Shown: positions 35,040 through 42,726 of the stretch, piece after piece
Layout of the letters: the number at the start of each line of letters is the position of its first letter
How positions within the stretch are numbered: position 1 is the first letter of the stretch
Source: Streptomyces olivoverticillatus
GTDB taxonomy: Bacteria > Actinomycetota > Actinomycetes > Streptomycetales > Streptomycetaceae
DNA: 64,000 nt
Assembly (NCBI RefSeq): GCF_014203555.1
Contig: NZ_JACHJH010000005.1
Location: forward strand, 288,225-352,224
Direction of reading: 5' to 3'
Notes under the pieces: model-generated
The model's database searches: none
Told to the model about the DNA's origin: nothing
Seen by the model: the letters and a program-made list of their open reading frames with translations, nothing else
Position numbers and translations under genes: made by a program

Positions 35040-35555
35040 ATGAGCAGCGCCCAGGACCAGCAGGATCACCTCACCCACCTCGACGACGCGGGCGCGGCCC
35101 GCATGGTCGATGTCTCGGCCAAGGAGATCACCGCCCGCACCGCCCGCGCCAGCGGCCGGGTGCTGCTCTCCCCGCGCGTGGTCGCACTGCTGCGCGGCGA
35201 GGGCGTCCCCAAGGGCGACGCCCTCGCCACCGCCAGGATCGCCGGCATCATGGGCGCCAAGCGCACCCCCGAGCTCATCCCGCTCTGCCACCCCCTCGCG
35301 CTCTCCGGGGTGAAGGTCGACCTGGCCGTGGCCGACGACGCCGTGGAGATCCTCGCCACGGTGAAGACCACGGACCGCACGGGCGTGGAGATGGAGGCGA
35401 TGACGGCGGTCGCCGTCGCCGGGCTGACGGTGATCGACATGGTGAAGGCGGTCGACAAGGCCGCAGTGCTCACGGACATCCGCGTCGAGGAGAAGACCGG
35501 CGGAAAGTCCGGCCCGTACGTCAGGGGAGTCAGGGGCGAAGGAGCCGGTGCATGA
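35040..35555 (+). CDS. moaC: Cyclic pyranopterin monophosphate synthase MoaC
   Basis: 171 residues from ATG 35040 with GGGAG upstream. The MVDVSAKEITARTARA start, the ALATARIAGIMGAKRTPELIPLCHPL substrate site and the MEAMTAV(A)V(A)GLTVIDMVKA end are diagnostic. It converts the MoaA product into cyclic pyranopterin monophosphate. No moaA is in the window, so the early step is encoded elsewhere. The stop overlaps the mogA start (ATGA). Confidence 0.95.
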   Translation: MSSAQDQQDHLTHLDDAGAARMVDVSAKEITARTARASGRVLLSPRVVALLRGEGVPKGDALATARIAGIMGAKRTPELIPLCHPLALSGVKVDLAVADDAVEILATVKTTDRTGVEMEAMTAVAVAGLTVIDMVKAVDKAAVLTDIRVEEKTGGKSGPYVRGVRGEGAGA

Positions 35556-36073
35556 CGGCGCACCCCTACCGCGCCCTCGTCGTCACGGCCTCCAACCGCG
35601 CGGCCGCCGGCGTCTACGCCGATAAGGGCGGCCCCCTCCTCGCGGCCGGGCTTCAGGAGCTGGGCTTCCTCGTCGACGGCCCCCGCGTGGTGCCCGACGG
35701 CGACCCCGTCGAGGCCGCCCTGCGCGAGGCCGTCGCCGCCGCGTACGACGTCGTGGTGACCACCGGCGGCACCGGCATCTCGCCCACCGACCGCACCCCC
35801 GAGGCCACCCGGCGCGTACTCGACCTGGAAATCCCCGGCATCCCCGAGGCCCTGCGCGCCGAAGGCATCGCCACCGTGCCCACGGCAGCCCTCTCCCGGG
35901 GCCTCGCCGGGATCGCCGGGCGCACCCTGATCGTCAATCTGCCGGGCTCCACCGGCGGGGTCCGCGACGGCCTGGCCGTCCTCGGGCGCCTCCTGGTCCA
36001 CGCCGTGGACCAGCTCCACGGCGGCGACCACGCGCGCCCCGCCGCCCCGGACAGACCCGGGGGTACGAGCTGA
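35552..36073 (+). CDS. mogA: MogA/MoaB-type molybdopterin adenylyltransferase
   Basis: 173 residues from ATG 35552 within the moaC stop overlap, GGAG upstream. Motifs TGGTGISPTDRTPEAT and NLPGSTGGVRD place it in the MogA/MoaB family, which adenylates molybdopterin before MoeA inserts the metal. Without a search MogA and MoaB cannot be separated with confidence. Confidence 0.9.
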   Translation: MTAHPYRALVVTASNRAAAGVYADKGGPLLAAGLQELGFLVDGPRVVPDGDPVEAALREAVAAAYDVVVTTGGTGISPTDRTPEATRRVLDLEIPGIPEALRAEGIATVPTAALSRGLAGIAGRTLIVNLPGSTGGVRDGLAVLGRLLVHAVDQLHGGDHARPAAPDRPGGTS

Positions 36074-36711
36074 ACGGCATCTGGCCGGTCGAGCTGGCCG
36101 ACGGCGGGGTCACGCTGCGCCCCATAAAACTGCGCGACCAGCGCATCTGGCGCGAGGTCAACCGGCGCAACCGCGACTGGCTGCGCCCCTGGGAGGCGAC
36201 CGTCCCCCCGCCGCCGCCCGGCAGCCCCGTCACCCAGCGCCCCACCTACCGGCAGATGGTCCGGCACCTGCGGGCCGAGGCCCACGCCGGGCGGATGCTG
36301 CCCTTCGTGATCGAGTACCGGGGCGAGCTGGCGGGGCAGCTGACCGTGGCGGGGATCACCTGGGGCTCGATGTGCTCGGCCCACATCGGCTACTGGGTGG
36401 ACGAGGCGGTCGCGGGCCGCGGCGTGATGCCGACCGCCGTCGCGCTCGTCGTCGACCACTGCTTCCGCTCGCTCGGCCTGCACCGCGTGGAGGTGTGCAT
36501 CCGGCCCGAGAACCTGCCCAGCCGCCGGGTCGTGGAGAAGCTGGGCTTCCGCGAGGAGGGGCTGCGCCCCCGTTATCTGCACATCGACGGCGCCTGGCGC
36601 GACCACCTGGTCTTCGCGCTGACCGCCGAGGAGGTGCCGGAGGGGCTGCTGACCCGCTGGCACCGCTCCCGGCCGGTCGGCGGCCCCGGAGCGGCCCGGG
36701 AAATCAATTAG
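36070..36711 (+). CDS. RimJ-type GNAT acetyltransferase; CTG start
   Basis: 213 residues if read from CTG 36070, which overlaps the mogA TGA and lies six bases after GGGGG. The first ATG is only at 36256 and would remove about 62 residues, including VTLRPIKLRDQRIWREVNR, a typical RimJ beginning; no ATG, GTG or TTG lies in between in a suitable place. The acetyl-CoA region is VDEAVAGRGVMPTAVALV, and NLPSRRVVEKLGFREEG follows, as in protein N-terminal or ribosomal acetyltransferases. It is always found in this galU-glp neighbourhood, as far as I recall; its substrate is unknown. Confidence 0.85.
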   Translation: MNGIWPVELADGGVTLRPIKLRDQRIWREVNRRNRDWLRPWEATVPPPPPGSPVTQRPTYRQMVRHLRAEAHAGRMLPFVIEYRGELAGQLTVAGITWGSMCSAHIGYWVDEAVAGRGVMPTAVALVVDHCFRSLGLHRVEVCIRPENLPSRRVVEKLGFREEGLRPRYLHIDGAWRDHLVFALTAEEVPEGLLTRWHRSRPVGGPGAAREIN

Positions 36712-36873
36712 CGAATGAACCGAATAGACGTTCGAAATTGACTGTCAATTGACGGTATTCGCAGCGATCCGGTCCCAACAATCACAAAAAAAGTTCGAGA
36801 TATCAGCCGGATCGTGCGACACACCGCGCCAATTGGCGGAATCTGCTGTCCGTACCCCTCTACGGTGTGAACC

Positions 36874-37920
36874 GTGAGCAGCAGCGGCCTGATCTACGCA
36901 GTCATCGTCGGGGCCTGGGCCGCCTACTTGGTGCCGATGTGGCTCCGTAGGCAGGACGAGCTCAATGAAGCCCGTCCGACGGAACGCTTCAGCACGGCCA
37001 TCCGGTTGCTGTCCGGACGGGCGGGCATGGAGCGCCGTTACGCCAAGGACCTCGAGGGGAGGGCCTCCGCCGACGCGCCGGTCCCAGCGGACCCCGCGGA
37101 GCCGGAGCCCGCGGCCCCGGAGCCGGACACCGCGACCGAAGCGGTCGACGTCCGGTCCTTCGGCGCGCCCGCGTCCCCGCCCGCGGCCGCTGCGGCGCCC
37201 GCCCCGGCCTCCGTGGCGGCGCAGACGGCGGCCGAGCGGGCCCGGCGCTCCAAGGTGCTGGCGCGCCGCCGCCGCACGACCGTGCTGCTCTTCCTGGCCT
37301 TCACCCTCGGCGCGGTGGTCGCGGGCGTCGGCGGGCTGGAGTTCCTGTGGGCCCCGGCCGCGCCGGCGGCACTGCTGAGCGCGTACATCGTCTACCTGCG
37401 TACCCAGGAGCGGCGCCGCTTCGCCTTCACCATGGACCAGCAGCGGGCCGAACTGGCCGCGCAGCGGCTGCGCGAGGGCCGACCCCGCCCTCATCAGGCG
37501 GCGCCGGAGGACGCGGACGCCGCCGCCGTTGACACCGTGATCCATCCGGCGCCCGCCCCGGCGGGCCTGTCGGCGCACAGCGCGGGCCGCCGCGCGCTCG
37601 TCGAGCAGACCGACCACGCGGAGTGGGTCGACCAGCAGCGCGACCGCGGCGAGGGCGAGGGCTGGGAGCCCGTGCCTGTGCCGCTGCCCACCTATGTCTC
37701 CGCGCCCGTCGCCCCGCGCGCGGGCGACGACGGTGAGCGCGGCGCCCCGGACCCCTGGAGCTCCGCCCGCTCCAGCACGGCCGGACCCTCGGCGGACCAG
37801 AAGCCCGCCGAGGAGGCCCGCCGTCCCGCGCGCTACCGCCGCCGCCCCCGCGAGCGCGGCAGCACCCCGCTCTTCGACCAGTACGCCGACGACACCCGCC
37901 CCCGCGCCGCCAACGAGTGA
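36874..37920 (+). CDS. sepX: SepX/GlpR septal membrane protein
   Basis: 348 residues from GTG 36874. An N-terminal helix (GLIYAVIVGAWAAYLVPMWL) is followed by the conserved cytoplasmic LRRQDELNEARPTERFS stretch. Two further hydrophobic segments (about 138-172) come next, then a Pro/Ala/Arg-rich, largely disordered tail. This matches SepX of Streptomyces, required for normal cross-walls and sporulation septa, and GlpR, the membrane receptor of Glp in Corynebacterium. The glp gene lies 1.9 kb upstream in the same direction. The AT-rich spacer before it (36712-36873) holds a palindrome (GTCAATTGAC, 36744-36753) and two TTGAC, likely promoter material. Confidence 0.85.
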   Translation: MSSSGLIYAVIVGAWAAYLVPMWLRRQDELNEARPTERFSTAIRLLSGRAGMERRYAKDLEGRASADAPVPADPAEPEPAAPEPDTATEAVDVRSFGAPASPPAAAAAPAPASVAAQTAAERARRSKVLARRRRTTVLLFLAFTLGAVVAGVGGLEFLWAPAAPAALLSAYIVYLRTQERRRFAFTMDQQRAELAAQRLREGRPRPHQAAPEDADAAAVDTVIHPAPAPAGLSAHSAGRRALVEQTDHAEWVDQQRDRGEGEGWEPVPVPLPTYVSAPVAPRAGDDGERGAPDPWSSARSSTAGPSADQKPAEEARRPARYRRRPRERGSTPLFDQYADDTRPRAANE

Positions 37921-38011
37921 CCTGCGCCGCTCCGGTGGCCCTGACCAGCGGGTGCCGGGGAGCGGATTTTTGAGCACTCCGACGGGGATGCTAGAGTTTC
38001 ACTCGTTGCAA

Positions 38012-38085
38012 GGGCCTGTGGCGCAGTCCGGTAGCGCACCTCGTTCGCATCGAGGGGGTCAGGGGTTCGAATCCCCTCAGGTCCA
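38012..38085 (+). tRNA. tRNA-Ala (anticodon CGC)
   Basis: A 74-base cloverleaf: acceptor GGGCCTG/CAGGTCC with the G3-U70 pair that marks alanine tRNAs, D-stem GCGC/GCGC, anticodon stem CCTCG/CGAGG around TTCGCAT (anticodon CGC), T-arm AGGGG-TTCGAAT-CCCCT, discriminator A, CCA not encoded. Confidence 0.95.
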
Positions 38086-38125
38086 CAGCAATGACTGTTC
38101 TTGAGTTCGCTCGGGGATGGTTCGA

Positions 38126-38163
38126 AGATCCCGTCCGATCAGAATTGATCGGGCGGGATCTTT
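38126..38163 (+). terminator. Terminator after tRNA-Ala
   Basis: AGATCCCGTCCGATCA and TGATCGGGCGGGATCT pair over 16 bp with one mismatch, a 4-base loop and a following TTT, the form of an intrinsic terminator, 40 bp after the tRNA. Confidence 0.75.
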
Positions 38164-38215
38164 GCGTTTCCGGGTTTCTGTGTTTTCGGGTTTTCGGGTT
38201 TCCGGGTTTGTTCCG
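38164..38215. repeat. Imperfect tandem repeat of a 7-8 bp unit
   Basis: About six degenerate units of the type TTTTCGGG/TTTCCGGG in a row, in the spacer between tRNA-Ala and a secreted-protein gene. The strand is strongly T+G rich. No function is apparent; the rest of the spacer to 38392 holds nothing I can identify. Confidence 0.6.
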
Positions 38216-38392
38216 TGGCCGTTCCGCCCTTCCCGGCGTTCCGGGCCGGCGTTCCAGGGCGGGGCATCGCCGCAGGTCAGAGGGGGTGGAATCGTTCCAG
38301 CATCCCGGACTGCGGGCGGACTGTGGCACCCGGGACGAGACACGGCGCACGGTTGGGCCATCCGAACCGATCACGGCGAAAGGCCAACCATC

Positions 38393-38989
38393 GTGTCCAT
38401 GAAGTCCGTCCTGTCGTCCGCCTCCGCCCTCCTGCTCGGCGCGGTCGCGCTGACCGCGTTTCAGTCCGGAACCGCCATGGCGGCCACGGGTGCGGGGGCC
38501 AACTCCGACAGCGACAGCTACGCCTACTCGCACCCGTGCTCCATGCAGCAGCTCTCGGTGCAGGTGTTCAACACGAACGCGACGCCCAGCCGGCGGTTGA
38601 TCGAGGTGCACAACCTGGGCGCGAACTCCTGCGGTCTGAGCTACTTCCCGCTGGTCCACCTGGGCAACTCGCACTCCGCGGACCGGAGCCACGACGTCAA
38701 GCCGCTCGTCCCCGGCGGGCTCGGCGGCGCACCGGCGTACCCGGTGCATGCCGGGCAGACCGCGTACGCGGTCGTCGACCTCAACCCCAGCGGCGCGACC
38801 ACCGGCAGCGACTCCGGAATCGACGAGCTGAGCATCCTGCCCGACGGTGACCACATGCCCAACGCCGACACGCTCAACTTCCCCCTCGGGGACGGCGCGG
38901 TCGTGCTCAGCCCGAAGCTCGGCCTGTACCGGGACAACAGCGGCGACGCGATCGCCTCCGCGGCCGAAGCGGACACGCCGCAGTCCTGA
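38393..38989 (+). CDS. Secreted DUF4232-like protein
   Basis: 198 residues from GTG 38393, nine bases after GAAAGG (ATG 38399 is possible). The signal peptide ends near TAMAATG. The mature part has two Cys, in SHPCSM and NSCGLSYFP, and a beta-rich domain resembling DUF4232 proteins common in Streptomyces; molecular function unknown. A terminator follows. Confidence 0.75.
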   Translation: MSMKSVLSSASALLLGAVALTAFQSGTAMAATGAGANSDSDSYAYSHPCSMQQLSVQVFNTNATPSRRLIEVHNLGANSCGLSYFPLVHLGNSHSADRSHDVKPLVPGGLGGAPAYPVHAGQTAYAVVDLNPSGATTGSDSGIDELSILPDGDHMPNADTLNFPLGDGAVVLSPKLGLYRDNSGDAIASAAEADTPQS

Positions 38990-38993
38990 TCCG

Positions 38994-39026
38994 AACGCCC
39001 CCGGCCGGAATGCGGCCGGGGGCGTT
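38994..39026. terminator. Bidirectional terminator
   Basis: AACGCCCCCGGCC and GGCCGGGGGCGTT form a 13-bp stem, with TTT after it, between convergent genes. Confidence 0.8.
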
Positions 39027-39290
39027 TCAGCGGTTCCCTGCGGAGGGTCGCTCTCCGGCGCCGTGCCCATCGTCGGCCGGGGTGATGCCCATGTCGGCGG
39101 GGCGGGCCTCGCGCATGCGCTCGGGAGTCCAGTACGAGGCCGCGTCCGGCCCGCCGTCGTGCACCGTCGTGGGTGCGCCCGCGCCGCCCCCGGCCGGCTC
39201 CGGTGCTGGGTCGCGGTAGGCCGAGACGGTGACGGTCACGGCCGCCGCCAGGATCAGTGCCGTCATGGCGGCCACGGACTTGCGCGTCAT
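39027..39290 (-). CDS. Small secreted protein with a protease pro-region motif
   Basis: 87 residues from ATG 39290, after GAGGAG. A signal peptide is followed by a Pro/Gly/Ala-rich stretch and ASYWTPERMREARPAD, then the protein ends. The same motif (DAYWTPERMRSAVPAD) is in the pro-region of the trypsin-like protease encoded 85 bp away on the same strand. It therefore looks like a protease gene that kept only its signal and pro-part, or a stand-alone pro-peptide. I cannot tell which. Confidence 0.6.
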   Translation of the reverse strand: MTRKSVAAMTALILAAAVTVTVSAYRDPAPEPAGGGAGAPTTVHDGGPDAASYWTPERMREARPADMGITPADDGHGAGERPSAGNR

Positions 39291-39374
39291 GGTGGCTGGC
39301 TCCTCGGTCGCCGGGATCCGTGGGCTACGGACGGCGCTTCGACGTCCCGGGCGTCAAGGCGGTTCCCTCCGGCC

Positions 39375-40352
39375 TCAGTTGTGGGCCATCTGGTCGTAAA
39401 GGTGGCCGATGTCGTTGTCGAAGTACGGGCTCCAGATGTCCTTGGGCGGCTCCGTGCGGCGGCTGGTGACCGCGTAGACGTCCCCGAGGCCGGTGGAGGT
39501 GTTGTAGTTCCTCAGCCAGGGGCCGCCGCTGGCTCCGCCGACCATCGTGCAGCCGACCCCGACCTGGTACTTGGAGTGCTTCCAGGTGGTGAGGTTCTGG
39601 CAGTAGTAGGGGCGGGAGCCGTTGTACGGCGGGTCGGCCGGGTAGCCCCACACCGTGACCTTCTGCTTGAAGCCGTAGTTGACGCCCAGGCCGTTGCCGC
39701 CGACCCGGTCGACGAGGCGGCCGCCGTTGTCCCACAGGTTGAGGATGGCCACGTCGAGGTCGAAGTCGCTCTTCTGGATCCACCCGTTGAACGTCCGGGC
39801 GTAGTGGTAGCTCCAGCGGCCGTACGGTGCGTTCCCGTTCCAGTAGGCGGGGACGTAGGTCCACTTGGAGTGCCAGCCCATGCCCTTGCCGCCGTGCACG
39901 CAGTGCCCGGCCGTGACGACCATGTTCTTGGTGGGGTTGTTCACCGACGAGGCGGAGCACGAGCGGGGCACGCCCTTGGAGTCGGTGAAGAAGACCCGGC
40001 CGACCGTGGGGGTGAGGTTCAGCCCCTGGAGCCGGGCGTCGTGCGCGAGCGGGGCCTGGGAGGCGGCGAGTTGCCGGGCGGCCGCGCCGTGCGCCGCAGG
40101 TGTGGCGTCCTTGGCCGAGGGGCCGCCTGTGGGGCGGGGCGCGTCGGCGGGGACGGCCGAGCGCATGCGCTCGGGGGTCCAGTAGGCGTCCAGCGCCTGG
40201 TTCTGCCTGTCACCGCTGTGCAGGGTGGTGTCGGGTGCGGCCTGCGACGTACCGGCCGTCGGGCTCGCCACGGCCTGGGAGGCGGCGAGGGGGAGGGCCA
40301 GGAGCCCGGCTATCGCCGCGGCGGCCGCCCGGAGTAACGGATATCTGGACAA
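39375..40352 (-). CDS. Secreted trypsin-like serine protease
   Basis: 325 residues from TTG 40352, five bases after GGAG; GTG 40358 leaves no spacing. A signal peptide (about 1-30) and a pro-region with YWTPERMR precede the catalytic domain. The triad is clear: His150 in VVTAGHC, Asp200 in FDLDVAIL, and Ser275 in GGASGGPW, with Cys pairs near the His and before the Ser. It is a glutamyl-endopeptidase/V8-like or trypsin-like enzyme with unknown target. It is divergent from the STAND NTPase gene with about 240 bp between. Confidence 0.88.
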   Translation of the reverse strand: MSRYPLLRAAAAAIAGLLALPLAASQAVASPTAGTSQAAPDTTLHSGDRQNQALDAYWTPERMRSAVPADAPRPTGGPSAKDATPAAHGAAARQLAASQAPLAHDARLQGLNLTPTVGRVFFTDSKGVPRSCSASSVNNPTKNMVVTAGHCVHGGKGMGWHSKWTYVPAYWNGNAPYGRWSYHYARTFNGWIQKSDFDLDVAILNLWDNGGRLVDRVGGNGLGVNYGFKQKVTVWGYPADPPYNGSRPYYCQNLTTWKHSKYQVGVGCTMVGGASGGPWLRNYNTSTGLGDVYAVTSRRTEPPKDIWSPYFDNDIGHLYDQMAHN

Positions 40353-40593
40353 GATCACTCCAATTCGGGTCGATTGGCGTGAAGAGGGTGCATTGGGTGC
40401 GGTGTTGGAAGAAACAGCTCCAGGGGGAGTGGCCGATACCGGGCTGTCGAGACGGGCGGGATGACCCGAAGCGGCTGTCGGGACGGGGTGGGGAGGTCGT
40501 AACCGAGAGGCCGGATTCCGTCATGTCGCAGGCCGTCGGCTGTCAGACTGCGGACGTCGTGACGGGCGGGCGGGGCGGGGGAGTGGCGGCGGG

Positions 40594-42726
40594 ATGAACG
40601 CGGTGGACAACACCATCTCGGGCGGGGAGTTCGGCACGGCCATCCAGGCCCGGTACGCCACGGTGACCCAGCACTTCCACGGCGCCGTCACGCCGCCGCG
40701 CGTGCCGCGGATGCGCCCGCCCGCCCCCGAGGGGTTCGTGGACCGCGACCCCGTCTGCGCCGCCCTGGACGAACTGAGCGGCCGCCGGGCCGTGCGGACG
40801 TCCGTACAGGTCGTCGCGATCACGGGCCTGCCCGGCGTCGGCAAGTCCGGCGTCCTCGCGCACTGGGCGGCGGCGGACGGCCGGGAGGAGGACTTCCCCG
40901 GCGGGACGTTCTACGCCGACCTCAGCCCGCGGGGACGGCTGTCGCCGAGCGACCCCGCGAGCGTCCTCCGGACGTTCGTCGGCGCCCTCGGCACCCCGCG
41001 CTCCGAAATGCCCGCCGACGAGGATGCCTTGGCCGTGCACTTCCGGTGGCTCACCTCCGACCGGCCCTGCCTGGTGCTGCTCGACGGCGTGGTCAATCCG
41101 GCACAGGTGCCCCACCTGCTGCCCGGACACCCGGCGGGCATGGTGGTGCTCACCAGCCGGCAGCGGCTCAGCGGGCTGCGCAGCCTCGACATGCCCAGAC
41201 CCGACTACCTCCCCCTCGACGCGCTCGACGACGACAACTGCGCCCGGCTCCTCCTCGGCTCCGCCGGACGGGAGGAGACCGTGGACGGGGCCGAACTTCG
41301 CACGGTGGTCCGGGTCCTGGCCGGGCTGCCGCTCGCGGCCCGCATCGCGGGGGCGCTCGCCGACGATCCCCTCGGTGGCGGGCTCACCGAGCTGGCCCGG
41401 CAGCTGACCGACCCGCCGTCCCTGGTGAAGGAGCTCGCCGTGCCCGACGGAGAGGCCGTGGGCCCGGCCTTCGCGATGGCGTACGAAGCGCTGGACGAGG
41501 ACGGCGCCCGGACGTTCCGTGCGCTCGGCGTGCACCCGACGACGGATATGGCCGACGAGCTGGTCGAAGCGCTCGCCGGTGGCGGTGCGGACGGCCGCCG
41601 CGTCCGGCGGGCCCTGCTCGAAGCGCACCTGCTGGAGCCCGCGAGCCGCGGGCGCTGCCGCATGAACGGGCTGATCCACGCCTACGCCCGGGAGCTGGCC
41701 CGGCGGGAGCCGGACGCCCGCGCCGCCACCGAAGACTTCCTGGCCGACTGGTACCTGCGGCGCGCCGCCGCCGCGGAGTTGCTGCTCTCCCCGCGCTGGC
41801 ACCACGGGGCGGTGTTCGCCCGCCCGGAACTGCTCTCCGGGGTCTTCGACAGCCGCGAGCAGGCCCTCGACGCCATGGAGCGGGACCGGGAGAACGTCGC
41901 CGTCGTCATCGAGCGCGCCTGCGCCGCCGGACGGTACGACACCGTCTGCCAGCTCGTCGAGGCGCTGCACGGCTTCTTCTTCCGGCACAAGCACCACGCC
42001 TTGTGGATCGAGGCCTGCCGGAGCGCAGTGGAGGCCGCCGGGCACCTGCAGGGCACCCTCGCGCCCGCGCGCATGCACTACGAGCTGGCCTTCGCGCTCA
42101 TCGACCGGGGCTCCCCCCAGGACCTGGCGGAGGCGGAGAGCCACTACGGCCGGTCGCTCGCCCTCGCCCGGGAGGCCGCCCACGCCCGTACGGAGTCCTC
42201 GGCCCTGGAAGGCCTCGGGCAGGTGGCGGCCCGGCAGGGGCGGCCGCTGGAGGCCCTCGACCGTTTCCGCGAGGCGCTGCGGGCGCTGGGGGACACGGAT
42301 CATCCGCGGGGCCGGGTCCTGCTGGAGTACCACCAGGGGCAGGCCGCCGGTGCCGCCGGGCAGCACGAGGAGGCCGCCCGCCTCCTGCTCTCCGCGGCAC
42401 GCCGCTTCGCCGCCCTGCCCGTGCCGGACCGCCACAACGAGGCCAAGAGCCTGCTGCGTTACGGCCGGGCCCGCCTCGCCGCCGACCGCCCCGACGAGGC
42501 GCTGCCCCGCCTGGAGGAGGCGCTGGGGATCCTCGCCGGGCTCGACGCCCCCAAGGACGAGGCCGATGCCTACCTGGCGCGCGGTGACGCCCACGCCGCC
42601 GACGGCCGGGCCGAACGGGCCCGCGCCGACTGGGAGTCAGCCCTCGGCCTCTTCCGCCGCTTGGGCAGCATCGAGGTCGGGCAGGCCGCCCGCCGGCTGG
42701 CCGGTCCGGCGCAGGGACAGGAGTGA
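40594..42726 (+). CDS. STAND NTPase (NB-ARC-like) with TPR repeats
   Basis: 710 residues from ATG 40594. A short head has NTISGGEFGTAIQARYATVTQHFHG, of a type common in front of Streptomyces NTPases. The NTPase holds the P-loop ITGLPGVGKS (Lys84), Walker B CLVLLDG, sensor VVLTSRQRL, and a winged-helix-like region with GLPLAARI. From about 470 to the end are tetratricopeptide-like repeats. STAND proteins switch on by oligomerising after a ligand binds the repeats. No DNA-binding or effector domain is seen, so its output is unknown. The last 90 bp overlap the convergent gene. Confidence 0.85.
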   Translation: MNAVDNTISGGEFGTAIQARYATVTQHFHGAVTPPRVPRMRPPAPEGFVDRDPVCAALDELSGRRAVRTSVQVVAITGLPGVGKSGVLAHWAAADGREEDFPGGTFYADLSPRGRLSPSDPASVLRTFVGALGTPRSEMPADEDALAVHFRWLTSDRPCLVLLDGVVNPAQVPHLLPGHPAGMVVLTSRQRLSGLRSLDMPRPDYLPLDALDDDNCARLLLGSAGREETVDGAELRTVVRVLAGLPLAARIAGALADDPLGGGLTELARQLTDPPSLVKELAVPDGEAVGPAFAMAYEALDEDGARTFRALGVHPTTDMADELVEALAGGGADGRRVRRALLEAHLLEPASRGRCRMNGLIHAYARELARREPDARAATEDFLADWYLRRAAAAELLLSPRWHHGAVFARPELLSGVFDSREQALDAMERDRENVAVVIERACAAGRYDTVCQLVEALHGFFFRHKHHALWIEACRSAVEAAGHLQGTLAPARMHYELAFALIDRGSPQDLAEAESHYGRSLALAREAAHARTESSALEGLGQVAARQGRPLEALDRFREALRALGDTDHPRGRVLLEYHQGQAAGAAGQHEEAARLLLSAARRFAALPVPDRHNEAKSLLRYGRARLAADRPDEALPRLEEALGILAGLDAPKDEADAYLARGDAHAADGRAERARADWESALGLFRRLGSIEVGQAARRLAGPAQGQE

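Noticed and set aside
39375..42726. Protease plus STAND NTPase as a known two-gene defence system
   Set aside because: The protease has a signal peptide and the genes are divergent, so a cytoplasmic effector pair is not supported.
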